DNA from: Clostridiales bacterium
GTDB taxonomy: Bacteria > Bacillota > Clostridia > Christensenellales > Pumilibacteraceae
Reading direction: 5' to 3'
Assembly (NCBI GenBank): GCA_014799665.1
Contig: JAAVHP010000004.1
Span: forward strand, 1-64,000
Length of the DNA stretch: 64,000 nt
Made by a program: the position numbers and the translations under genes. Below the pieces are notes generated by a model. It made no database searches, was not told the origin of the DNA, and saw only the letters and a list, made by a program, of their open reading frames with translations. Shown here one piece after another: positions 27,268 through 35,105 of this stretch; position 1 is the stretch's first letter; every line of letters starts with the position of its first letter.

Positions 27268-27302
27268 CTCGCTTCGACTTAGCCCGAATTCAATTTTATA
27301 TA

Positions 27303-28256
27303 ATGAACACAAAAAAGTACAAAGCTATGTTCGTTACGCTACGAGATAGCGGCGAAATTCCCATAGACGTGTACGACCTGGTTATGCGCGAGATCGAAAA
27401 AGACGGCAAAATGACCAAGCGCGTGTACGGCATATACCTGACCGAGCTTGAAAAGCGCCGACTGTTCGACGTTTGCACCGTGCCGTTCGACACGAAAAAC
27501 AGCGCACAAACGGACGGTACGTACAAGTACCGCAGCAAGAATATCTTCAAAAGACTGGCGCACAGGTTTTGGTTCCGCATATTCAAGATCGGAGCGTACG
27601 TCGCGTGCGCGCTGTGGTTCGGTGTGTGGCGGGTCAAGGACAAGAAAAAGCTAAAAGGCATAAAAGCGTGCATGACGACGTCCAACCATATCGGCTTCCT
27701 CGACTCATTGTTCGCGCTCCGCGCCATACCCGGCAAACAGTATATCGTGTCCGCACCGTTCAATTGCAAAAACGACCTAGGCGGCAAGATACTGTCGACG
27801 GCGGGCGAGCTGCCGTTGCCATTGCCCAACTCGCTATCGGGCGCGCGCGCGTTCGAGGAAATGCTTGGCTACGCGGTAAGCAAGAACGCAAAGATCCATT
27901 TCTACGCCGAAAAGGTGATGTGGATAGGCTACAAAAAACCCCGACCGTACAAGGAAGGCGCGTTCTACTACGCGGACAAGCTCGACGTTCCCGTCGTGTC
28001 CATGCTCTACTGCTTCAAGAAGCCGCGCGGACTGAGAAAGCTGTTGCACCTTCCCAAAATGGAAATCAGGATAGCCGACCCGCTTTACGTCAATAAAGAG
28101 CTGCCGCCGCGCGAACGCAGGAAAGACGTTTGCGCCCGCGCCGAGCAGGCGGTTAAGCAAATGTACGAGGAGTTCTACGGCATTCCGCTCGAATATGAGA
28201 GCCTGAACCCGACGGACCAAACAAACGAAACAATTATCTCGACAGAGGAAAACTAA
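27303..28256 (+). CDS. PlsC-like acyltransferase domain protein
   Basis: 317 residues. The block SNHIGFLDSL has the catalytic NH-x4-D motif (H129, D134) of glycerolipid acyltransferases. Further motifs follow in order, including FYAEKVMWIGYKKPRPYKEGAF in place of the usual 'PEGTRS' block and a VPVVSM strand. Around residues 95-110 there is a short hydrophobic segment that could sit on the membrane. The first 90 residues are charged and not part of the fold. Likely transfers an acyl chain to a lysophospholipid or another lipid or sugar acceptor. No ribosome site is visible before the ATG. ParA follows after 2 bp, an unusual partner. Confidence 0.8.
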   Translation: MNTKKYKAMFVTLRDSGEIPIDVYDLVMREIEKDGKMTKRVYGIYLTELEKRRLFDVCTVPFDTKNSAQTDGTYKYRSKNIFKRLAHRFWFRIFKIGAYVACALWFGVWRVKDKKKLKGIKACMTTSNHIGFLDSLFALRAIPGKQYIVSAPFNCKNDLGGKILSTAGELPLPLPNSLSGARAFEEMLGYAVSKNAKIHFYAEKVMWIGYKKPRPYKEGAFYYADKLDVPVVSMLYCFKKPRGLRKLLHLPKMEIRIADPLYVNKELPPRERRKDVCARAEQAVKQMYEEFYGIPLEYESLNPTDQTNETIISTEEN

Positions 28257-28258
28257 TC

Positions 28259-29074
28259 ATGGCAAAAACTATCGCTATCGCCAACCAGAAAGGCGGCGTG
28301 GGCAAGACCACGACCTGCGTCAACCTCGCGGCATACTTCGCCGCGTTCGGCAAGCGCGTGCTCATAATCGACAACGATCCGCAGGGCAACGCGTCGAGCG
28401 GGCTCGGCGTGGAAAAGCACAAGGTCAAAAACTCGGTATACAGCCTTATAATAGGCGATTGCGACGCGGTGGACGCTATCATGCCGACGGGCGTCGAGGG
28501 CTTGGATATAATCCCGTCCAATATCGATCTCGCGGGCGCGGAAGCCGAGCTCGTAAGCCTCGATAGACGCGAAAGCTCGCTCAAACGCGCGATCGCACCC
28601 GTCAAGGATAACTACGACTACATATTCATCGACTGCCCGCCGTTCATCGGCTTGCTCACGCTCAACGCGCTGACCGCTGCGGACAGTATACTCATTCCCA
28701 TGCAGGGCGAGTACTTCGCGCTCGAAGGACTGAGCCAGCTCATGAACACGATCAAGCTCGCAAAGAAGATCCTTAACCCGTCGCTCGAAATCGAGGGCGT
28801 GGTCGTAACCATGTTCAATTCGCGCACCAACCTCGTAAACTCGGTCGCTGAGGAGATCACCCACTACTTCGGGAAAAAGGCGTTCGCGACAAGAATACCG
28901 CGCAGCGTACGGCTCGCCGAAGCCCCGTCGTTCGGTATGCCTATCAGCCAGTTCGATCCGACGAGCGCGGGCGGCATAGCGTATAAAAATTTGGCGGAAG
29001 AAGTGCTCAACCGCAACCGCGACAAGTTCACCCCTATCAAGAATCTGTCCGCACTCAAAAAGAAAGTGCAGTAA
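28259..29074 (+). CDS. ParA/Soj-family ATPase
   Basis: 271 residues, close to the family norm. It has the deviant Walker A KGGVGKTT with the signature lysine K11 and K16, the switch segment IDNDPQGNASSGLG, Walker B YIFIDCPP and the FALEGLSQL helix. These ATPases form dynamic dimers on nucleoid DNA for chromosome segregation or for placing protein cargo. The start follows the acyltransferase stop by 2 bp with AGAGGAAA upstream, so the two are translationally coupled. No ParB gene lies next to it, which is atypical for the chromosomal pair; it could be the main Soj with a distant ParB or a cargo-positioning ParA. Confidence 0.9.
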   Translation: MAKTIAIANQKGGVGKTTTCVNLAAYFAAFGKRVLIIDNDPQGNASSGLGVEKHKVKNSVYSLIIGDCDAVDAIMPTGVEGLDIIPSNIDLAGAEAELVSLDRRESSLKRAIAPVKDNYDYIFIDCPPFIGLLTLNALTAADSILIPMQGEYFALEGLSQLMNTIKLAKKILNPSLEIEGVVVTMFNSRTNLVNSVAEEITHYFGKKAFATRIPRSVRLAEAPSFGMPISQFDPTSAGGIAYKNLAEEVLNRNRDKFTPIKNLSALKKKVQ

Positions 29075-29088
29075 TTAGCTCAATAAGT

Positions 29089-29117
29089 TTGACAATACTT
29101 AAAGTTTGTCGTATAAT
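29089..29117 (+). promoter_or_regulatory. sigma-A promoter of the thiT leader
   Basis: TTGACA (29089-29094), 17-bp spacer, TATAAT (29112-29117); an excellent consensus match just upstream of the riboswitch. Confidence 0.85.
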
Positions 29118-29127
29118 AAAAAAGTCA

Positions 29128-29217
29128 GATGCAGGGGCGCGGTTAGTACCGCTGAGAAGTCCGCACGTGAGCGGCAGTCCCTTTGAACCTGTGAGTTAGC
29201 ACTCGCGTAGGGAGCCG
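29128..29217 (+). ncRNA. TPP (THI-element) riboswitch
   Basis: Contains the conserved THI core in order: GGGGCGC, GCTGAGA (29151-29157), CCCTTTGAACCTG (29179-29191) and GCGTAGGGA (29205-29213), with an intervening GTCCGC / GCGGC arm. It binds thiamine pyrophosphate. With the terminator just downstream it should shut off thiT when thiamine is plentiful. Confidence 0.9.
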
Positions 29218-29235
29218 TCGAAAACGTGGTTTTTT

Positions 29236-29271
29236 ACTTGTGTGAGTGTGTCGCTCGCACAAGTATTTTTC
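29236..29271 (+). terminator. riboswitch expression-platform terminator
   Basis: ACTTGTGTGAG pairs with CTCGCACAAGT, followed by ATTTTTC, about 20 nt after the TPP aptamer. Likely forms when ligand is bound. Confidence 0.8.
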
Positions 29272-29277
29272 TTGGAA

Positions 29278-29404
29278 TTTTTAGCGCATTCATCGCGTGA
29301 TACGGACTACGCTTGGTTCGGCGGCTTGGTCATGTAGGTGGGTCTACACTCCCGTCGCCGCCTCGCCAACTGTTGTCCGTCTGACGCGCGACTGCGCTAA
29401 AAAA
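29278..29404. repeat. covarying long hairpin repeat, copy 1
   Basis: Outer stem TTTTTAGCGCA (29278-29288) with TGCGCTAAAAA (29393-29403). Inner stems include ACGGAC / GTCCGT, TTGG / CCAA, GGCGGC / GCCGCC and GTAG / CTAC. The core matches the copy at 38850 base for base apart from a limited set of differences, several of them compensatory. It lies between the riboswitch terminator and thiT, so it is transcribed in the thiT leader. Confidence 0.8.
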
Positions 29405-29434
29405 TAACTTTTTTTTGAGAGGATAGGAAAAACC

Positions 29435-30622
29435 ATGTTAGACGGAATCAAAAACTACTTCGCCAACTTCAACGGCGCGACTAACGCCTGCCGCACAATC
29501 GCGCTGTGGATAACGATCGCGCTCGTCGTAGCGTTTATCGCGAACAAGCTGTATTTGTTTATAGCGGCCAAGCGCGACAAGACGGCGAACGCCGAAACGC
29601 TCGCGGCGGCGACAAAACTCAATAACGGCGCATGGATAGTGACCGCGCTCGTGTACGCAGTGTGCATGATAGTCACTTTCACAACCTGCTTCTTCATAGA
29701 TGATAGCATAACGCCCATACTGTTCTACCCGTTACTCGTTCTCATAATCGCGGTCGTGGGCAGCGGTATCGCGCTGTTCGTAAAGAACCATATAATAACC
29801 AAGATAGTCACCGCCTCGGTGTGCGGCGCAGCGCTCGTTGCCGTTATAGTGTGCATGGCTGTGTATTACGCAAGCGGTGACGCGGGCGAAGCGTTCAGCA
29901 ATCTCGGGCTGTATCTCAGCGCGGTAATAATCACGGCGGCTATCGTCGTGTTCGCGTTCCTTGCCGACCGCAAGAGCGGACAGTTCGACACCCGCGCGAT
30001 AACGTTCGGCGCGGTGTGCATCGCGCTGTCGTTCGCATTGTCGTACGTGCGGATTTTCAAGATGCCTATGGGCGGAAGCATCACGTTCGCTTCCATGCTG
30101 CCGCTTATGCTGTTCGCGTATATGTTCGGGTGCAAGAAAGGCGTGCTTGCGGGAGTTATTTACGGCGTGCTTCAAGCCGTGCAAGACCCGTGGATCATCC
30201 ACCCCGCGCAGTTCGCGCTCGACTATGCCGTCGCGTTCGCAGGGATCGGGCTTACAGGCTGTATGCGCGATCTCGGCGTGCTTAAAGGCAATATGCGCGC
30301 GCAGTTCGCGGTCGGCGCGGTGATAGCGTGCGCGTTCAGGTTCTTGTGCCACTACTTCGCTGGCGTGTTCGCGTTCGGTATGTACGGCGAAAGCTTTGCC
30401 GCCGAGTACAATATGCCCATACTCGCCAACGCTTACTTCTACTCGTTTGTATATCAATGTATGTATATAATCCCCGAGCTTGTTCTCGTTCTCGTCGTAA
30501 GCATGATAGTCATGACGTCCAAAAGCTTCCGCCGCCAAATCGAGATATACTCGTCGCGCGAAAAGACCGAAAAACCCGTTAGTGCAGAGCCCGCCGAAAC
30601 GGAGCCGGAAGTCCAAAATTAA
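29435..30622 (+). CDS. thiT: thiamine ECF transporter substrate-binding subunit ThiT with N-terminal extension
   Basis: 395 residues. The C-terminal part from about residue 185 is ThiT: six-helix S-component with FKMPMGGSITFASMLPLMLFAYMFG (in the ThiT-specific loop) and GVLQAVQDPWIIHPAQF, which form the thiamine site. It should work with the shared ECF energising module, whose genes are not in this window. The first 185 residues add four or five extra hydrophobic helices not found in the usual ~190-residue ThiT. The tail is charged and Glu/Pro-rich. The upstream TPP riboswitch supports the assignment strongly. The start follows GAGAGGATAGG. Confidence 0.92.
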   Translation: MLDGIKNYFANFNGATNACRTIALWITIALVVAFIANKLYLFIAAKRDKTANAETLAAATKLNNGAWIVTALVYAVCMIVTFTTCFFIDDSITPILFYPLLVLIIAVVGSGIALFVKNHIITKIVTASVCGAALVAVIVCMAVYYASGDAGEAFSNLGLYLSAVIITAAIVVFAFLADRKSGQFDTRAITFGAVCIALSFALSYVRIFKMPMGGSITFASMLPLMLFAYMFGCKKGVLAGVIYGVLQAVQDPWIIHPAQFALDYAVAFAGIGLTGCMRDLGVLKGNMRAQFAVGAVIACAFRFLCHYFAGVFAFGMYGESFAAEYNMPILANAYFYSFVYQCMYIIPELVLVLVVSMIVMTSKSFRRQIEIYSSREKTEKPVSAEPAETEPEVQN

Positions 30623-30635
30623 ATCAAGCATATAA

Positions 30636-30676
30636 AAACGGCTGTAACGAGCATATCGATACAGCCGCTTTTGTTA
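30636..30676. terminator. bidirectional terminator between thiT and the convergent gene
   Basis: AAAACGGCTGTA pairs with TACAGCCGCTTTT across a 13-nt loop, with A- and T-runs on either side. It serves thiT on the plus strand and the gene ending at 30693 on the minus strand. Confidence 0.8.
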
Positions 30677-30692
30677 TTAGAATTTATTAAGA

Positions 30693-31709
30693 TTACTCGG
30701 TATACATGGGGTAGGAATAAACCTTGTGTGAGCCGAAAAGCTTGCCGACGAAATACTTGTTTGCGCTCGCTTCGTTGGTTACGACTATGCGGTCGTTGAC
30801 TATCGTTATATCCTCGGAGAATGCGGGGAGCGTTAGCGACTTTATCATAGTCGTCGAGTCGGCGTAGTACAGGGGCACGGTTTTGCTTTCCGCGCTCGCG
30901 TTCTTCTTAAAGCTGACGGTCATGGTGTCGGCGCTCTCTACCGGTTTGTGGTATTCGAGCTTGGAATGTTTAAGCCCGTACGAGCGCGATAAAACGAGTA
31001 TTCCGTCCTTTACCGCACAGCCCTGAACGAGCCCCGTCACCGATATGCTGTATAAGGGGTAGGGCTGATCGCCGTCCTTAAAGAGCGTGCCGTCGGCGTT
31101 CAGCTTGTAGCAGGAGATTATCGCCTTGTTCTCGTCGCCGTTCGGTGTGGTGTAGTAGTGCGATTTCTCCGTTTCGTAATTGCCCGCGCGGTAGAACTCG
31201 CCGACGAACAAATACTCGTCGTCGCTGTAACAAAACGCCGCGTTATTGTCGACGGGTATTCTTTCCAAAGCGGTGACTGCCGTGGTCGCGTTCGCGTTGT
31301 AAAGTGCGTTAAGACTGTACGCGATAAGCGTGGAGCCGTTTGCGATATATACCATATCCTTGGTGCAGGTAACGCCGCCCGCGTGGCTTTTGAGCGGCTC
31401 GCCGTCAACGTCGTTGAGCATGACCCTGCGGCTGTCCTTGCCGTTGACGAGATACAGCATAGCCATGCCTTTGCCGTAGTAGCCGGTCTGGATATACACG
31501 TCCTTGTCGGCGGCGTACGTTAGCCCTTGCGGCGCGATACCCTCGGAAATGCCCGCGACGTCGCAAACGTATTGGCGCACCTTTCGCGCTTCGCCGTACG
31601 CCGCCGCGCCGATGATAGCGAGTATGGCGTACAGCACCAAAAACAGCCCGACTATCGAGCCGAGTACGATACCTGTGATTATCAATGATTTTTTGAGCGT
31701 TTTGTTCAT
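30693..31709 (-). CDS. membrane-anchored extracytoplasmic protein of unknown function
   Basis: 338 residues from the ATG at 31709; a TTG seven codons upstream is possible but less likely. One membrane helix (about residues 9-37) follows a short basic start, and the remainder should be outside. The outer part has recurring strand patterns (VYIQTGYYGKGMAMLYLV, MVYIANGSTLIAYSL, YLFVGEFY, DGILVLSRSYG) with G-x-x-A/S turns, suggesting a beta-propeller. No catalytic motif was recognised. No Shine-Dalgarno is seen; a TATACT -10-like box lies only about 15 bases before the ATG, so the transcript may be leaderless. Monocistronic. Confidence 0.65.
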   Translation of the reverse strand: MNKTLKKSLIITGIVLGSIVGLFLVLYAILAIIGAAAYGEARKVRQYVCDVAGISEGIAPQGLTYAADKDVYIQTGYYGKGMAMLYLVNGKDSRRVMLNDVDGEPLKSHAGGVTCTKDMVYIANGSTLIAYSLNALYNANATTAVTALERIPVDNNAAFCYSDDEYLFVGEFYRAGNYETEKSHYYTTPNGDENKAIISCYKLNADGTLFKDGDQPYPLYSISVTGLVQGCAVKDGILVLSRSYGLKHSKLEYHKPVESADTMTVSFKKNASAESKTVPLYYADSTTMIKSLTLPAFSEDITIVNDRIVVTNEASANKYFVGKLFGSHKVYSYPMYTE

Positions 31710-31851
31710 AGTATTTATAGTATAACCCAATTCCGCGGGGAAGTCAAGGCGAAGGAAAGAGAATGAAGTCGGCTTCGCCTAATGAAAAATGAAGTCGCTA
31801 CGCTAATGAAGAAATTGATGACCTCGTTGGGGTGACTGAATAATCCCCCCC

Positions 31852-31986
31852 TCAACGTAAAAGTTTCTTGCCTACTTCTTTTCAAAGAAGTAGGAGATTC
31901 TTCGCTTACGCTCAGAATGACAGGAATGCAAACCGCTCAACGTAGTTTTTCTTTGCTTACTTTCTTTTTTCAAAAAGAAAGTAAGG
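31852..31986. repeat. two AGAAGTA-type palindromes in tandem
   Basis: First copy: AAAAGTTTCTTGCC then TACTTCTTTTCAAAGAAGTA. Second copy, longer armed: TTACTTTCTTTTTT / AAAAAGAAAGTAA. Same family as at 24995, 39103, 41735 and 44762. Confidence 0.7.
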
Positions 31987-32019
31987 AAAAAGAAAGTAAG
32001 ACAAAATGCGCTGAAAATC

Positions 32020-32049
32020 TTTACAATTCGCGTTGGCTTGTGATATAAT
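32020..32049 (+). promoter_or_regulatory. sigma-A promoter of the NifU-like/GGGtGRT operon
   Basis: TTTACA (32020-32025), 18-bp spacer, perfect TATAAT (32044-32049), then GGAGGA before the ATG at 32084. Confidence 0.75.
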
Positions 32050-32083
32050 TACTATGCAAATAAATATGGAGGATATTTATACA

Positions 32084-32776
32084 ATGCAATATTCACACGA
32101 AGTAGAACTCATGCAGTGCGTGGCGAAAGGTTGCAATCACGGTCCTGCGCCCATTCCCGAAGAGGGCAAGTGGGTACAAGCCTACGATATCAAAGATATC
32201 AGCGGGCTTACGCACGGCTGCGGTTGCTGCGCGCCGCAACAGGGCACTTGCAAGCTCACGCTCAACATCAAGAACGGCGTTATCGAAGAAGCGCTCGTCG
32301 AGACGATCGGCTGCTCGGGTATGACGCACTCGGCTGCTATGGCGGCGGAGATCCTGCCCGGCAAAACGCTTCTCGAAGCGCTTAATACCGACCTCGTTTG
32401 CGACGCTATCAACGTTGCAATGCGCGAGCTGTTCTTGCAGATAGTTTACGGCAGAACGCAGTCCGCTTTCTCCGACGCGGGTCTACCCGTCGGCGCAGGT
32501 CTTGAAGACCTCGGCAAAGGGCTTCGTAGCCAGGTCGGCACCATGTACTCGACCAAGGTCAAGGGTCCGCGCTACCTCGAAATGGCGGAAGGCTACGTAA
32601 CGCGCTGTGCGCTCGACAAGAACGGCGAGATCATCGGCTACGAGTACGTAAACCTCGGCGTCATGATGAAGCTTATTGGCGAGGGCGTCAGCGGGAACGA
32701 AGCGCTCGAAAAAGCGAAGAAGCACTACGGTCGTTTCGAAAACGCGGCTAAGTACATAGTGCCGCGCAACGAATAA
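32084..32776 (+). CDS. NifU-like iron-sulfur cluster scaffold protein
   Basis: 230 residues from the ATG at 32084, chosen because GGAGGA lies just upstream; an ATG 17 codons earlier lies too close to the -10 box. It is cysteine-rich: C12, C17, C46, C48, C49, C56, C77, C106. The block around IGCSGMTHSAAMAAEILPGK resembles the NifU/IscU N-terminal scaffold, which holds nascent Fe-S clusters before transfer. The CGCC cluster is beyond the three cysteines of normal IscU. It is always drawn with the GGGtGRT protein downstream in Firmicutes, as here (17-bp gap), so they probably form a functional pair. Confidence 0.82.
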   Translation: MQYSHEVELMQCVAKGCNHGPAPIPEEGKWVQAYDIKDISGLTHGCGCCAPQQGTCKLTLNIKNGVIEEALVETIGCSGMTHSAAMAAEILPGKTLLEALNTDLVCDAINVAMRELFLQIVYGRTQSAFSDAGLPVGAGLEDLGKGLRSQVGTMYSTKVKGPRYLEMAEGYVTRCALDKNGEIIGYEYVNLGVMMKLIGEGVSGNEALEKAKKHYGRFENAAKYIVPRNE

Positions 32777-32793
32777 TCGAGGAGGAATTAATT

Positions 32794-33792
32794 ATGGCTA
32801 TCACGTTCGAAGGTTATGAGAGAAGAATAGACAAAATCAATTCCGAACTCAAAAAGTACGGAATCAAATCGCTCGAAGAAGCGAAAGACATCTGCCTTAA
32901 AAAAGGCGTCAACGTAGAAGAAATCGTTAAAGGCGTTCAGCCCATTGCGTTCGAGAACGCGGTTTGGGCGTACACAGTCGGCTGCGCCATTGCGTTCAAG
33001 AAAGGCGTTAAGACCGCCGCAGAAGCCGCCGAGTGCATCGGTTTGGGCTTGCAGGCGTTCTGCATTCCCGGCAGCGTTGCTGATCAGCGCAAGGTCGGTC
33101 TCGGCCACGGCAATCTCGGCGCAATGCTTCTCCGCGACGAAACCGACTGCTTCGCGTTCCTCGCGGGTCACGAATCGTTCGCTGCGGCGGAAGGCGCTAT
33201 CGGTATCGCGCGCAACGCCAACAAGGCGCGCAAGAAACCGCTCCGCGTTATCCTCAACGGCTTAGGCAAGGACGCCGCGTATATCATTTCGCGTATCAAC
33301 GGATTTACCTACGTTCAGACCAAGTACGACTACTACACCGGCGAGCTTAAAATCGTTAAAGAGACGGCGTTCTCGGACGGCGAGCGCGCTAAGGTCCGTT
33401 GCTACGGCGCGGACGACGTCAGCGAGGGCGTTGCGATCATGCGCCACGAAAAAGTCGACGTTTCGATCACCGGCAACTCGACCAACCCCACGCGCTTCCA
33501 GCACCCCGTTGCGGGCACTTATAAAAAGTGGTGCCAAGAGAACGACAAAAAGTATTTCTCGGTCGCGAGCGGCGGCGGCACGGGCAGAACGCTCCACCCC
33601 GACAACGTTGCGGCGGGTCCCGCTTCGTACGGCATGACCGACACGATGGGTCGTATGCACAGCGACGCGCAGTTCGCGGGCAGCTCGTCCGTTCCCGCGC
33701 ACGTCGAAATGATGGGTCTTATCGGCATGGGCAATAACCCCATGGTCGGCGCGACCGTCGCGTGCGCCGTTGCGGTTAGTCTTGCAAAGTAG
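32794..33792 (+). CDS. GGGtGRT protein
   Basis: 332 residues, full length for the family. The name-giving motif GGGTGRT is at residues 260-266, followed by a highly conserved C-terminus (HPDNVAAGPASYGMTDTMGR and HVEMMGLIGMGNNPMVGA). The Gly-rich loop suggests a nucleotide or phosphate site. The family has no established biochemical role; its constant linkage with a NifU-like scaffold suggests an Fe-S related enzyme. GGAGGAATTA precedes the start. Confidence 0.9.
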   Translation: MAITFEGYERRIDKINSELKKYGIKSLEEAKDICLKKGVNVEEIVKGVQPIAFENAVWAYTVGCAIAFKKGVKTAAEAAECIGLGLQAFCIPGSVADQRKVGLGHGNLGAMLLRDETDCFAFLAGHESFAAAEGAIGIARNANKARKKPLRVILNGLGKDAAYIISRINGFTYVQTKYDYYTGELKIVKETAFSDGERAKVRCYGADDVSEGVAIMRHEKVDVSITGNSTNPTRFQHPVAGTYKKWCQENDKKYFSVASGGGTGRTLHPDNVAAGPASYGMTDTMGRMHSDAQFAGSSSVPAHVEMMGLIGMGNNPMVGATVACAVAVSLAK

Positions 33793-33814
33793 CGGCAATT
33801 AAATACGAAATCAA

Positions 33815-33848
33815 CAAAAAGCTGTCACCGCGGTGGCGGCTTTTTGTG
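33815..33848 (+). terminator. terminator of the NifU-like/GGGtGRT operon
   Basis: AAAAAGCTGTCACC pairs with GGTGGCGGCTTTTT around a short CGC loop, with a TTTTTGTG tail. Confidence 0.8.
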
Positions 33849-33898
33849 TTTCAAAAAATATAACGCATTTAAGAATCAAACCATAAATAGTATCATTT

Positions 33899-33942
33899 AC
33901 TGCAAAATGCAGTTGAATAAATGATTAACAGCATTTCGCTGT
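33899..33942. promoter_or_regulatory. pair of operator-like palindromes before the XRE gene
   Basis: ACTGCA-AAA-TGCAGT (33899-33913) and ACAGC-ATTTC-GCTGT (33928-33942) are perfect short inverted repeats, related to each other, within 60 bp upstream of the regulator. They could be its own binding sites. Confidence 0.5.
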
Positions 33943-33959
33943 AATATATATGATATATT

Positions 33960-34166
33960 ATGGAAGCATTCGCTAAAAGATTAAGGGAATTAAGGGAAAG
34001 TTACGGCTACACGCAAAAGCAAGTTGCCGAAAAACTGCATATTTGCCAACAATCTTATGCGCGGTATGAGATCGATACCGGTGAGCCGAGCTTGACTACT
34101 CTTGTTAAGCTTTCTCAACTTTTTGAAGTAAGCGTTGACTACTTGCTTGGAATAAGCGATACTTAA
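33960..34166 (+). CDS. XRE-family transcriptional regulator
   Basis: 68 residues, essentially one Cro/C1-type helix-turn-helix: LRELRESYGYTQKQVAEKLHI, then QQSYARYEIDTGEPSLTTLVKL as recognition helix and support, and the usual SVDYLLG end. A DNA-binding repressor of the smallest type. No Shine-Dalgarno is visible. Two palindromes upstream are candidate operators. The degenerate RadC gene follows after 18 bp, so it may be under this regulator. Confidence 0.88.
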   Translation: MEAFAKRLRELRESYGYTQKQVAEKLHICQQSYARYEIDTGEPSLTTLVKLSQLFEVSVDYLLGISDT

Positions 34167-34184
34167 AAATTTTATCGGTACGAA

Positions 34185-35051
34185 ATGGATGACGAGAAAG
34201 ACAGGCGCGGGGAAGAAAACGCGGACGATATAATAGAAACGGGCGGCGAGCCTACCGACAGCGGCGCGACCGAGAATATTCATTCCAACCACAGAAACAG
34301 AATGCGGTCTGCCGCCGTGCTCGATCCCGAACTGAACGGCTTTCGCGACGTGGAGCTTTTGGAGCTATTCGCGTCTTTCTTCGTGCCGCAACGCGACACA
34401 AATCCCACGGCGCACGCACTAATCGACGAGTTCGGCTCGGTCGTTGACGTTCTTCGCGCGCCCGCCGAAAAGCTTATAAACGTAAAGGGCGTGCCCAAAA
34501 GCATGGCGCGTACCCTGCCCGCACTGGTTGCGACTATTTCACAGCGCATAGGCGCGCCCGTTATGATCTCTGACCACTTCGCTGCCGCGGACTACTTCGG
34601 CTCGGAGTACCTAAGCGGCGACAACGACGGAACGTTCGTCGTGTGCTTGGACGGCGGCGGCAGGGTGCTCGGGCTTGAACGTTGTACGGGCAAGGACGAG
34701 GTATTTTCTTTCCGCGCGGTGTTCGGTGCGGTCGGGAGATACAACGCCAAAAAGGCTTTACTCGTTCGCCGCGAAAAAGGGTTCTTTCCCGATCTGTACT
34801 CGCTCAATATGCCGCTCAAAAAGCTTGCCTTTCTATTGAGCGAGGTGGGCGTTAGGCTTATCGACTTTTTGCTTTTCACCGACAGCGGGTATTATACGCT
34901 CGGTCAAGTGCCGACGGCTAAAAGCGGGTGGTCGCCGCAGTTCACGTTTGTGCCGACCAAGCAGTTTGCAAGCTCGCCCGAGCTTCTCGAAAAGTTCGCC
35001 GAAAGCATGCAGTCTGCGGAAGCCGCCGCAACGGACGATTTACCTAATTAG
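34185..35051 (+). CDS. RadC-like protein with a degenerate JAB domain
   Basis: 288 residues. After an acidic leader (1-45), residues 50-120 match the RadC helix-hairpin-helix region (FRDVELLELFASFFVPQRDT; LINVKGVPKSMARTLPAL). Residues 140-250 follow the JAB/MPN course of RadC, ending LLSEVGVRLIDFLLFTDSGYYTLGQ, which aligns with the family's 'gi.llDHiii....y.S'. However, the metal site is gone: where RadC has HNHPSG the protein reads RREKGF (196-201), and the later histidine is replaced by F228. It should therefore lack JAB peptidase or hydrolase activity. It may be a binding protein or a decaying gene. Full-length frame without stops suggests it is maintained. Confidence 0.78.
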   Translation: MDDEKDRRGEENADDIIETGGEPTDSGATENIHSNHRNRMRSAAVLDPELNGFRDVELLELFASFFVPQRDTNPTAHALIDEFGSVVDVLRAPAEKLINVKGVPKSMARTLPALVATISQRIGAPVMISDHFAAADYFGSEYLSGDNDGTFVVCLDGGGRVLGLERCTGKDEVFSFRAVFGAVGRYNAKKALLVRREKGFFPDLYSLNMPLKKLAFLLSEVGVRLIDFLLFTDSGYYTLGQVPTAKSGWSPQFTFVPTKQFASSPELLEKFAESMQSAEAAATDDLPN

Positions 35052-35073
35052 CTATATTCTTTTATTCAATTAA

Positions 35074-35105
35074 AAACACGCCCCGACTTTGGGGCGTGTT
35101 TTACT
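35074..35105. terminator. bidirectional terminator
   Basis: AAAACACGCCCC pairs with GGGGCGTGTTTT around GACTTT-type loop bases. It lies between the convergent RadC-like and HepT-like genes and overlaps the stop of the latter. Confidence 0.8.

Larger units (their letters stand above)
29075..29434. other. thiT leader region
   Basis: 360 bp holding, in order, a sigma-A promoter, a TPP riboswitch, a terminator hairpin and a 126-bp structured repeat, then the thiT ribosome site (GAGAGGATAGG). Confidence 0.85.
31710..32083. other. gap with two palindromic repeats and the NifU-like promoter
   Basis: Two copies of the AGAAGTA palindrome family (31852-31896 and 31937-31986), a CGCTTACGCTCAGAATGACAGG stretch like part of the 36.5-kb element, then the promoter at 32020. 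No gene. Confidence 0.7.

Noticed and set aside
25807..27312. 501-codon minus-strand frame opposite the rhamnosidase-like gene
   Set aside because: Same codon-bias shadow; no recognisable motif and the opposite strand has a good gene.
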